Assembly (NCBI RefSeq): GCF_014651855.1
Contig: NZ_BMXR01000003.1
Location: 1-64,000 of the forward strand
Direction of reading: 5' to 3'
Length of the DNA: 64,000 nt
Source: Saccharospirillum salsuginis
Lineage (GTDB): Bacteria > Pseudomonadota > Gammaproteobacteria > Pseudomonadales > Natronospirillaceae
The position numbers and the translations under genes were made by a program. The notes under the pieces were generated by a model. The model had not been told where the DNA came from and made no database searches. It saw only the letters and a list, made by a program, of their open reading frames with translations. Below are positions 53,800-64,000 of this stretch, piece by piece. Numbering within the stretch: position 1 is the stretch's first letter; each line of letters opens with the position of its first letter.

Positions 53800-54618
53800 T
53801 CAACGAGGCTGGCAGGTCGGGCAGAAAAAGGTACCTCGGTTACTCGTACGGAACTCGCGAATCGTCGTCTCACAGCGCCGGCAGGGCAGACCGGACCGAC
53901 CGTAGACGTTCAGCGACTGGGCGAAATACCCCGGTTTGCCGTCACCGCCGACGAAATCGCGCAAGGTCGTACCGCCTTCGTTGATCGCCAGCGCCAGCAC
54001 CTGCTTCACATTCGCCACCAGGCGTTCGCTCTCTTTACGCGTCAACCGCCCGGTCGGTTTATGCGGATAAATCCCGCTCAGGTACAACGCCTCGTTCGCG
54101 TAAATGTTCCCCACCCCGACCACGATACGGGCATCCATCAAAAAAGTTTTGATCTTCGTCTTACGTTTGCGACTTTTTTGAAACAAATACTCGGCACTGA
54201 ACGCCTCGGTCAACGGCTCCGGCCCCAAATGCGCGATCAACTCATGCTCCTCGATCGGCGCCTCGGTATACAACCAGGCCCCGAACCTGCGTGGATCGTT
54301 GTAGCGCAGCCGAATGCCGTTATCCAGCTCCACATCGATGTGGTCGTGCTTCCCGGGCGTCGGATCGTCCAACAGGACACGCACACTGCCCGACATCCCC
54401 AGATGCACAATCAACACGCCCCGTTCCAGCTCGATCAACAGATACTTCGACCGCCGGTGCGTCGCCAGAATTTTCTGATCCTGCACCTGCTCGGGCAATT
54501 CCGGCGGCACCGGCCACCGCAGACGACTGTCACGCACGGTCAACCGACTGATCCGCCGCCCCAGGATATGCGGCTCGATCCCACGACGGGTCGTCTCAAC
54601 TTCAGGTAATTCAGGCAT
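53800..54618 (-). CDS. mutM: Formamidopyrimidine-DNA glycosylase
   Basis: A 272-residue Fpg glycosylase that removes 8-oxoguanine and formamidopyrimidines. The start P-E-L-P-E-V-E-T supplies the catalytic N-terminal proline after Met removal. The C-terminal zinc finger is C-R-R-C-x16-C-P-T-C. The lysine of G-M-S-G region and the H2TH are also present. ATG 54618 was chosen because the N-terminal Pro must be residue 2; the longer ORF would destroy the active site. Confidence 0.96.
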   Translation of the reverse strand: MPELPEVETTRRGIEPHILGRRISRLTVRDSRLRWPVPPELPEQVQDQKILATHRRSKYLLIELERGVLIVHLGMSGSVRVLLDDPTPGKHDHIDVELDNGIRLRYNDPRRFGAWLYTEAPIEEHELIAHLGPEPLTEAFSAEYLFQKSRKRKTKIKTFLMDARIVVGVGNIYANEALYLSGIYPHKPTGRLTRKESERLVANVKQVLALAINEGGTTLRDFVGGDGKPGYFAQSLNVYGRSGLPCRRCETTIREFRTSNRGTFFCPTCQPR

Positions 54619-54729
54619 AGTCACTCTCGAAATCAATCGCGGGCAATTATCGCACAGCGAATACCAGGAGCCAGGCAATAGCCGGCCAAATTTACCTGGA
54701 GCGGTGGCAACTAAAGGTGCGGGGGACGA

Positions 54730-54831
54730 GGGTAGGGGGTGAACCTCTCCGGGGATGTCGACCGCAGGGATGCGGTCGCCAAGCCTACATGGACGTATTT
54801 ACGGCGACCCCGGAGGGGTTTACCCCCTGGC
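54730..54831. repeat. Family C structured element, copy C3 (inverted)
   Basis: The outer stem runs from GGTAGGGGGTGAACC on the left to GGTTTACCCCCTGGCC on the right. It encloses CCGCAGGGATGCGG and a CTACATGGACGTA-type hairpin. The core matches C2. Confidence 0.75.
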
Positions 54832-54880
54832 CTTGGCCTCTCTATGGCACGGCTGGAGTAGCGCCAGGGTTCGGCGAGGC

Positions 54881-54977
54881 CACCGGGTACTCCCATTTGG
54901 GGTCGCCGTAAACCCGTCCATGGGGGCTTGACGGCGCGCGTCCTGCGCGCCGACATCCCCAAAGGGGAGCACCCGGC
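54881..54977. repeat. Family C structured element, copy C4
   Basis: The outer stem CCGGGTACTCCCATTTGGGG faces CCCCAAAGGGGAGCACCCGG. It encloses CCCGTCCATGGG and GGCGCGCGTCCTGCGCGCC hairpins. Orientation is opposite to C3. Confidence 0.82.
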
Positions 54978-55028
54978 ACCCTCGCCTTGCCACGGTGCCC
55001 ATCTGAGCTGGTAACAAATTTCGGGCAT

Positions 55029-55054
55029 AAAAAAACCCGGCATGGCCGGGTTTT
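55029..55054 (-). terminator. rpmG terminator
   Basis: AAAACCCGGC and GCCGGGTTTT pair around ATG. On the minus strand this ends in a run of T, so it terminates rpmBG. Confidence 0.85.
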
Positions 55055-55071
55055 CTTGTCGAAAGCCGATC

Positions 55072-55227
55072 TTATTTGATCTTGGCTTCCTTGAACATCA
55101 CGTGCTTGCGAACAACCGGATCGTACTTTTTGAATTCCAGTTTGTCCGGAGTGTTACGCTTGTTCTTGTCTGTGGTGTAGAAGAAACCGGTACCGGCACT
55201 GGACACCAACTTGATCTTATCACGCAT
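55072..55227 (-). CDS. rpmG: 50S ribosomal protein L33
   Basis: A 51-residue L33. The translation starts [17 protein letters not shown] and ends V-M-F-K-E-A-K-I-K. It contains no metal-binding cysteine pairs, so it is the zinc-free type. Length is standard. It is 11 nt downstream of rpmB and is followed by a strong terminator. It was located by reading the sequence directly, since it is short. Confidence 0.96.
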   Translation of the reverse strand: MRDKIKLVSSAGTGFFYTTDKNKRNTPDKLEFKKYDPVVRKHVMFKEAKIK

Positions 55228-55238
55228 GGCCGGTCTCC

Positions 55239-55475
55239 TTAGACTTTCTCGCCACGAGCACGAATGTCGGACAGAACCGACTCGATGCCCTTCTTATCGA
55301 TGATGCGCATGCCCTTGGAGGAAACACGCAGCTTCACAAAACGCTTTTCACCCTCAACCCAGAAACGGTGAGTGTGCAGGTTCGGCAAAAACCGACGCTT
55401 GGTTTTGATGTGAGAGTGGGAAACATTGTTCCCGGTTACAGGACGCTTACCTGTAACTTGGCAAATTCTAGACAT
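55239..55475 (-). CDS. rpmB: 50S ribosomal protein L28
   Basis: A 78-residue L28, beginning [21 protein letters not shown]. The basic core [12 protein letters not shown] follows. Length is standard. GGAGG lies 10 nt before ATG 55475; the longer ORF start is not used. It forms the rpmB-rpmG operon. A well-spaced promoter lies about 160 nt upstream. Confidence 0.96.
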   Translation of the reverse strand: MSRICQVTGKRPVTGNNVSHSHIKTKRRFLPNLHTHRFWVEGEKRFVKLRVSSKGMRIIDKKGIESVLSDIRARGEKV

Positions 55476-55636
55476 GTTGCAATCGCCTCCGATTCTTCGG
55501 TGACACCGACGTTTGAGTAAACGGATCGACCCCCCGATGGTGTATTGGTTCGGTCGACCCGACACCCCTTAACAGGCAGGGATATCAGCCCCCGATCCGC
55601 CCTGTCGATCCGGGGCCCGGATAAAATGAGGCGCGA

Positions 55637-55665
55637 TTTATACCAGAAGGAGCGCCTTACCTCAA
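55637..55665 (-). promoter_or_regulatory. Probable sigma-70 promoter of rpmBG
   Basis: On the minus strand TTGAGG (55665-55660) and TATAAA (55642-55637) are separated by exactly 17 nt. The leader to rpmB would be about 155 nt. Confidence 0.65.
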
Positions 55666-55754
55666 GCAGAAATGGCGATTTTTTGTACTCGACAGTGTTT
55701 CCGCTCACTCAGACCTTGTGGTTGCATTTGGGGTGCCAGAACCCGCACCGGCTG

Positions 55755-55848
55755 CCGGGTACATGTATTCGGGGTCGCCGTGAACCCATCCATGGGGGCT
55801 TGACGGCCGCCGTCCTGGCGGCCGACATCCCCGAATACATGTACCCGG
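55755..55848. repeat. Family C structured element, copy C5
   Basis: The outer 20-bp stem is perfect: CCGGGTACATGTATTCGGGG (55755-55774) against its reverse complement (55829-55848). It encloses CCCATCCATGGG and GGCCGCCGTCCTGGCGGCC hairpins. It lies upstream of the rpmB promoter and downstream of radC. Confidence 0.88.
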
Positions 55849-55908
55849 AATCCGGCGCTAGCCTTCGGTCAACCATTTCACACTGAGAGCTTCCGGATCC
55901 AACAATCT

Positions 55909-56583
55909 TTATATCCAGCCACGCTCGGCGAAGCTGACCACAACACCGGAGCCCACTACCATGTGATCGAGCACCCTAACATCGATGGCGCCCAGGGAGT
56001 CGACCAGGCGATCGGTGATCTGCCGGTCCGCCTGGCTGGGCTCGGCCACGCCGCTCGGGTGGTTGTGCGCCAGGATGGCCGCTGCGGCGTTGTGTTTCAA
56101 GGCGGTACGGACGACTTCGCGCGGGTAGACGGCGGCGCCGTCGATGGTGCCGTTGAACAGCGGTTCGTAAGCCAGCACCCGGTGCTGGTTGTCGAGCCAG
56201 ATGGCCGAGAAGACTTCGTGCTTGAGCCCGCGCATCTGGGCCAGCAGGAATCGGCGGGTATCGCCGGGCGACGTCAGGGCCGGGCCGGTCCGCAGTTCGT
56301 CGAGCAAATAACGGCGGCCCATTTCCAGTACCGCCTGCAGTTGGACGTATTTGGCCATGCCCAGCCCTTTGCCGTGGCAGAACTGGGCTTGTTCGGCCGA
56401 GAGCAGCGGGGTCAGGCCGCCATAGTCCGACAGCAGTTGCCGGGCGAGGTCGACGGCGCTCTGGCCGGGCAGGCCGGTGCGCAGAAAGATCGCCAGCAGT
56501 TCGGCATCGGTGAGGGCGTCGGCGCCCAGTGAGAGGAGTTTCTCGCGTGGCCGGTCGGACGCCGGCCAGTCCTTGATTGACAT
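55909..56583 (-). CDS. radC: RadC family JAB-domain protein
   Basis: A 224-residue RadC protein. The N-terminal helix-hairpin-helix-like region ([21 protein letters not shown]) is followed by the JAMM metal motif in A-H-N-H-P-S-G-V-x6-D, with an upstream Glu. RadC has been linked to DNA repair, but the activity is uncertain. ATG 56583 starts the conserved region; the longer ORF runs into coaBC territory. It is divergent from coaBC with about 105 nt between. Confidence 0.93.
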   Translation of the reverse strand: MSIKDWPASDRPREKLLSLGADALTDAELLAIFLRTGLPGQSAVDLARQLLSDYGGLTPLLSAEQAQFCHGKGLGMAKYVQLQAVLEMGRRYLLDELRTGPALTSPGDTRRFLLAQMRGLKHEVFSAIWLDNQHRVLAYEPLFNGTIDGAAVYPREVVRTALKHNAAAAILAHNHPSGVAEPSQADRQITDRLVDSLGAIDVRVLDHMVVGSGVVVSFAERGWI

Positions 56584-56688
56584 AACTGTCAGTCCCTGTG
56601 TCCCTGCTCCTGAAAGAGCGTTGTCGATGAGGAACACCACACCCTTGTGGTATTCTAGCGAACCTATTTTCACGCCCGGGGCACCCGA

Positions 56689-57900
56689 ATGCAAACACTG
56701 GTCAACAAACGCATCGTCGTCGGCATTACCGGTGGTATCGCCGCCTACAAGTCGGCCGAGCTGGTGCGCGAGCTGATGCGCGCCGGAGCCGAGGTGCGGG
56801 TGGTGATGACCGATGCCGCGAAGGAATTCATCACGCCGCTGACGCTGCAGGCGCTTTCCGGGAAGCCGGTGCATCACAGTCTACTCGACGAAGAAGCCGA
56901 GATGGGCATGGGCCACATCGAGCTGGCGCGCTGGGCGGATCTGTTGCTGGTCGCGCCAGCCACGGCCGATTTCATCGCACGGATGGCGGCCGGTATGGGC
57001 AACGACCTGTTGACCACCCTGTGCCTGGCCACCCGAGCCCCGATCGCACTGGCGCCGGCGATGAACGAGAAGATGTGGTTGAACGCGACCACCCAGGCCA
57101 ATGTGCAACGCCTGCGCGATACCTACCCGGACCTGCGCTGGTTCGGGCCGGATGCCGGCCAGCAGGCCTGTGGCGATGTCGGGCCGGGCCGGATGCTGGA
57201 ACCGGAAGGACTGGTGGAACTGGCGGCCGGCTGCTTTGCCCCGGGGCTGCTCACCGGTCGCCGGGTCGTTATTACCGCCGGACCGACCCGGGAGGCGATC
57301 GACCCGGTGCGTTATCTGAGCAACCACAGCAGCGGCAAGATGGGCTTCGCCCTGGCCCGGGCCGCCGCCGAGGCGGGCGCCGAGGTGGTGCTGATCGCCG
57401 GGCCGGTCGATCTGGCGACACCGGAACGCGTGACCCGCATCGATGTGGTTTCGGCACAACAGATGTACGAGGCGGCCCTGGCCCGGAGCCCGGGAGCGGA
57501 TCTGTTCATCGCCACGGCGGCGGTGGCGGATTTCCGTCCGGCCGAGGACGCCGCGCACAAGATCAAGAAACAGCCCGGCCAGTCCGAGATGACGCTCAAG
57601 CTGGTGCAAAACCCGGACATCGTTGCCGGCGTCGCCGGGTCCGACAAGCGGCCCGCCTGTGTCGTCGCCTTCGCCGCCGAAACGCAGAACGTAGAAGACT
57701 ATGCCCGTCGCAAATTGTCGAAGAAAGGGGTCGACTGGGTCGTCGCCAACGACGTTTCGCGCACGGACATCGGCTTCGGCAGCGACAGCAACGAGATCCT
57801 GCTGGTCGGTCGGGACCACAGCGAGCCGTTCGGCCCGGCCGGCAAGCAACAGGTCGCCCGCTTTCTGGTCGAGGCCTTCGCCCGATCACTGGGCACCTAG
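56689..57900 (+). CDS. coaBC: Bifunctional phosphopantothenoylcysteine decarboxylase/synthetase
   Basis: A 403-residue CoaBC (Dfp) for coenzyme A synthesis. The CoaC half (about 1-190) has [10 protein letters not shown], catalytic His in [13 protein letters not shown], and active Cys in C-G-D-V-G-P-G-R-M. The CoaB half starts with I-T-A-G-P-T-R-E and N-H-S-S-G-K-M-G. Length is normal. It heads the coaBC-dut-algC-argB gene order. Confidence 0.96.
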   Translation: MQTLVNKRIVVGITGGIAAYKSAELVRELMRAGAEVRVVMTDAAKEFITPLTLQALSGKPVHHSLLDEEAEMGMGHIELARWADLLLVAPATADFIARMAAGMGNDLLTTLCLATRAPIALAPAMNEKMWLNATTQANVQRLRDTYPDLRWFGPDAGQQACGDVGPGRMLEPEGLVELAAGCFAPGLLTGRRVVITAGPTREAIDPVRYLSNHSSGKMGFALARAAAEAGAEVVLIAGPVDLATPERVTRIDVVSAQQMYEAALARSPGADLFIATAAVADFRPAEDAAHKIKKQPGQSEMTLKLVQNPDIVAGVAGSDKRPACVVAFAAETQNVEDYARRKLSKKGVDWVVANDVSRTDIGFGSDSNEILLVGRDHSEPFGPAGKQQVARFLVEAFARSLGT

Positions 57901-57928
57901 AAGATTCCAGTAGGAGTTTCGTAGTCGG

Positions 57929-57948
57929 TAGGGTGGGCACTGCCCACC
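57929..57948. repeat. Family A palindrome
   Basis: TAGGGTGGGCACTGCCCACC, downstream of coaBC. An opposed copy lies 71 nt further on. Confidence 0.88.
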
Positions 57949-58019
57949 ATGGAAGGATACTTTGGCTCCGGCTTGTCTCTTGGCTGAAGTTTTTGTGGCG
58001 TGGTTGCTTACCACAAGCT

Positions 58020-58039
58020 GGTGGGCGGTGCCCACCCTA
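58020..58039. repeat. Family A palindrome, inverted
   Basis: GGTGGGCGGTGCCCACCCTA. It is identical to the left arm copy at 15928 and opposed to the 57929 copy. Confidence 0.88.
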
Positions 58040-58139
58040 CACGGCAAGCAGATTTCAGAGACGACTGCGAACTGCTTAGCTAAATACATGCCTGCCCGGT
58101 CACAAACCGGACGACACCGATTATTCTCGAGGACCGTTC

Positions 58140-58598
58140 ATGAAAAAGACGTTGAAGATCAAGAAACTCGATGCCCGCCTGGGTGACAGCATTCCCCTGC
58201 CGACTTACGGCACCGAGGGTTCGGCCGGTCTCGACCTGCGCGCCTGCCTGGACGCGCCCGAGGTGCTCGAACCCGGCCAGACCAAGCTGATCGGCACCGG
58301 CCTGGCGATCCACATCGAAGACCCGGCCTACGCCGCCATGATTCTGCCGCGCTCCGGTCTGGGTCATAAACACGGCATCGTCCTCGGCAACCTGGTCGGT
58401 CTGATCGATTCGGACTATCAGGGTGAACTGATGGTTTCCTGCTGGAACCGGGGATACGAGACCTTCACCATCGAACCCGGCGAGCGTCTGGCGCAACTGG
58501 TTCTGGTGCCGGTGGTGCAGGCCGATTTCGACTGGGTCGAGGATTTCGACCAGAGCGATCGCGCCGACGGTGGCTTTGGTCATACCGGTCGTCATTGA
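58140..58598 (+). CDS. dut: dUTP diphosphatase
   Basis: A 152-residue trimeric dUTPase that hydrolyses dUTP to dUMP. Motifs visible are [24 protein letters not shown] and the C-terminal [10 protein letters not shown]. Length agrees with E. coli (151). It lies between coaBC and algC on the same strand, as in related genomes. The ATG at 58140 starts the family. Confidence 0.96.
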   Translation: MKKTLKIKKLDARLGDSIPLPTYGTEGSAGLDLRACLDAPEVLEPGQTKLIGTGLAIHIEDPAYAAMILPRSGLGHKHGIVLGNLVGLIDSDYQGELMVSCWNRGYETFTIEPGERLAQLVLVPVVQADFDWVEDFDQSDRADGGFGHTGRH

Positions 58599-58724
58599 TT
58601 CGGGGCTCCGAACGCCTTGGCGGGCGTCCGCTTCATCCGCTAAAGTAGCTACAGTTTTGTCTGAAGTGGCCGCTCACTGACCTCGACACGAGCCCACCCC
58701 GCAGCTAATAAAAAGGAAGAGTCC

Positions 58725-62886
<4,162 letters not shown>

Positions 62887-62935
62887 GGTAGAAATGTTTC
62901 AGTGCCTGTGGTCCGCATCGGGAACCGGGTATTGA

Positions 62936-62968
62936 GTAGGTTGGATTAGCCGTAGGCGTAATCCAACA
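62936..62968. repeat. Family B palindrome, short form
   Basis: GTAGGTTGGATTAGC opposes GCGTAATCCAACA around GTAG. It lacks the doubled GCGC of the full-length copies at 31 kb. It lies downstream of slmA. Confidence 0.85.
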
Positions 62969-63001
62969 ACAAAGTGGCACAGTCATTACTCGGCCTCATT
63001 T

Positions 63002-63032
63002 TGTTGGATTACGCTTCGCTAATCCAACCTAC
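63002..63032. repeat. Family B palindrome, inverted short form
   Basis: TGTTGGATTACGCTTCGCTA with AATCCAACCTAC opposes the copy at 62936. It has a shorter loop. Confidence 0.85.
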
Positions 63033-63059
63033 TGGACTACCCGGCTCCCGATGCTCGCT

Positions 63060-63092
63060 GTAGGGTGGGTCGGTACGTCTGGTCCGGCACCC
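63060..63092. repeat. Family A' repeat variant
   Basis: GTAGGGTGGGTCGGTACGTC followed by TGGTCCGGCA. It matches the variant at 24718 (reverse strand) and resembles the start of the cluster at 20369. Confidence 0.75.
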
Positions 63093-63134
63093 CGGTTTCG
63101 GCTGCCCACCATCGGACCAACCACTTCATCAATC

Positions 63135-64000
63135 CTAAAACTTAATCCTCAACCCACCCCCGAACCGGGTCACATTCCCCTCACTCTCCTCGGGTAAAAA
63201 CACCTCCCCGAAACTGTAACTGCTCACCTGGTTGCTGAATTGAATCTCATGCACGGCGGAAAAATACGTCTGGGTCTCATCGATGGTATCGGCGTCGTTT
63301 TCCTGCTGGGCATAGCCGCCGGAGACACGCAACCGGGTCGGCCAGCGGGTGACGTCCAGCGGCATTTTGGCGAAGCCGAGGAAACTGGTGCCATTGAGGT
63401 CCTGGTCGGAGTTGCCGGCCATTTGCAGCAGGCCGCCGAGGGTGATCTCGCCGAGGTCGTATTCGCCGACCAGACGGAACACCTGGGTGTCTTCGGCGGC
63501 ACCGTTGACTTCGAAGCCGGCGCTGGCGCGGAAACTCGGCTGTTCGACGTTGGCGGCGACGGAGAAGCCGGTGTCGCCGTCGGGGTTCTGGGCGGGGAGG
63601 ATGGCGCCGTCGAAGCTTAGACCGCCTTGGAGGTCGTTGCTGGTGTAGTTCAAACCGGTGTTGTAGCCGGTACCGGTGGGCAGGAACGCATTCGGTGTCA
63701 GCATGCCGCCGCCCAGAATCAGCGCATGGCTGGTCGGTTCGTCTTCCATCAGGTTGTAATAGGAGCGCGTTTTGGAAACCGGTGTTGGCCCGCCAAACAG
63801 GCGCAGGGTGCCGAAATCACCTTGCACCCCGACATGGCCTTGCAGCGCGAACGGGAAGGCGCCGTTGTTCAGGTCGACAATGTCGGCGTAGTAGCGGCTG
63901 TCGAAAACGGCGGTTACCTCGGGCGTGATGGGCGTATCGCCCTTGAAGCCGAAGTAACTGCGGTCGGCGTCGAGCTCGAGGCTGGCACCGGGGTCGGTGT
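63135..64000 (-). CDS. Outer membrane porin, partial (5' end beyond window)
   Basis: At least 288 residues; the frame is open to the window edge, so the N-terminus is missing. It is rich in alternating beta-strand patterns (for example S-Y-F-G-F-K-G-D, T-L-R-L-F-G-G, R-L-V-G-E-Y-D-L-G) and ends with G-G-L-R-I-K-F, the C-terminal phenylalanine of Gram-negative beta-barrels. It looks like a general trimeric porin (porin type 4/OmpC-like). Solute preference is not predictable. Family A' and B repeats lie downstream of its stop. Confidence 0.85.
   Translation of the reverse strand, partial: TDPGASLELDADRSYFGFKGDTPITPEVTAVFDSRYYADIVDLNNGAFPFALQGHVGVQGDFGTLRLFGGPTPVSKTRSYYNLMEDEPTSHALILGGGMLTPNAFLPTGTGYNTGLNYTSNDLQGGLSFDGAILPAQNPDGDTGFSVAANVEQPSFRASAGFEVNGAAEDTQVFRLVGEYDLGEITLGGLLQMAGNSDQDLNGTSFLGFAKMPLDVTRWPTRLRVSGGYAQQENDADTIDETQTYFSAVHEIQFSNQVSSYSFGEVFLPEESEGNVTRFGGGLRIKF

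Overview
The window is a chromosomal stretch of a GC-rich Gram-negative gammaproteobacterium. The markers are Tat, TRAP and ABC systems, a beta-barrel porin, ubiquinone genes, SlmA, Rsd and RMF. Gene order resembles Pseudomonadales/Oceanospirillales: radC-coaBC-dut-algC-argB, yheS/TIGR02444/algP/rsd, and ubiE-ubiJ-ubiB-hisE-tatABC. A Saccharospirillum- or Marinobacter-like marine bacterium would fit, but that is inference. No rRNA, tRNA, CRISPR array, prophage or intact insertion sequence was seen.

Layout. 1-5.4 kb: a tiny ORF, a DUF1127 protein, then MAPEG, M23 peptidase and an ECF42-type sigma factor, followed by its likely targets (DGPF/YCII proteins) behind a matching promoter; a VIT transporter and a DUF211 protein face them. 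5.5-10.4 kb: LysR and a metallo-hydrolase, a FAD oxidase under a divergent TetR regulator, and a VOC protein. 10.4-14.2 kb: a Zrg-like zinc system (His-rich DUF2796 protein, ABC ATPase and permease, DUF3299 protein) with a possible Zur box. 14.3-14.8 kb: a DUF4160/DUF2442 pair. 14.8-19.6 kb: a TRAP-type gluconate operon (dctPQM, gluconokinase, LacI-type regulator) with two near-perfect GntR-type operators. 19.7-22.0 kb: an unknown secreted protein, an oxidoreductase and a small membrane protein.

22-31 kb: tatABC, hisE without hisI, ubiEJB, hemB, trxA and rho. 31-32.4 kb: a REP-associated transposase bracketed by its palindromes, then a solitary ClpP. 32.6-39.7 kb: yheS, TIGR02444, algP-like, an orphan ParA, a WD40 lipoprotein, rsd, a FliL-like gene and rmf. 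39.8-50 kb: gshA, tex, a multidomain c-di-GMP protein, and selU plus a FAD-SelD fusion. 50-54.6 kb: an alcohol dehydrogenase-like protein, tryptophan dioxygenase with a kynureninase-like enzyme, pdxH and mutM. 55-62.9 kb: rpmBG, radC, coaBC, dut, long-form algC, argB and slmA. The window ends inside a porin.

Intergenic DNA carries three dispersed inverted-repeat families. (A) GGGTGGGC palindromes. (B) TTGGATTA...TAATCCAA palindromes linked to the transposase. (C) About 100-nt elements that fold into an outer stem plus two hairpins; five copies are seen and their stems vary in sequence while staying paired. Family C is the most unusual signal here.
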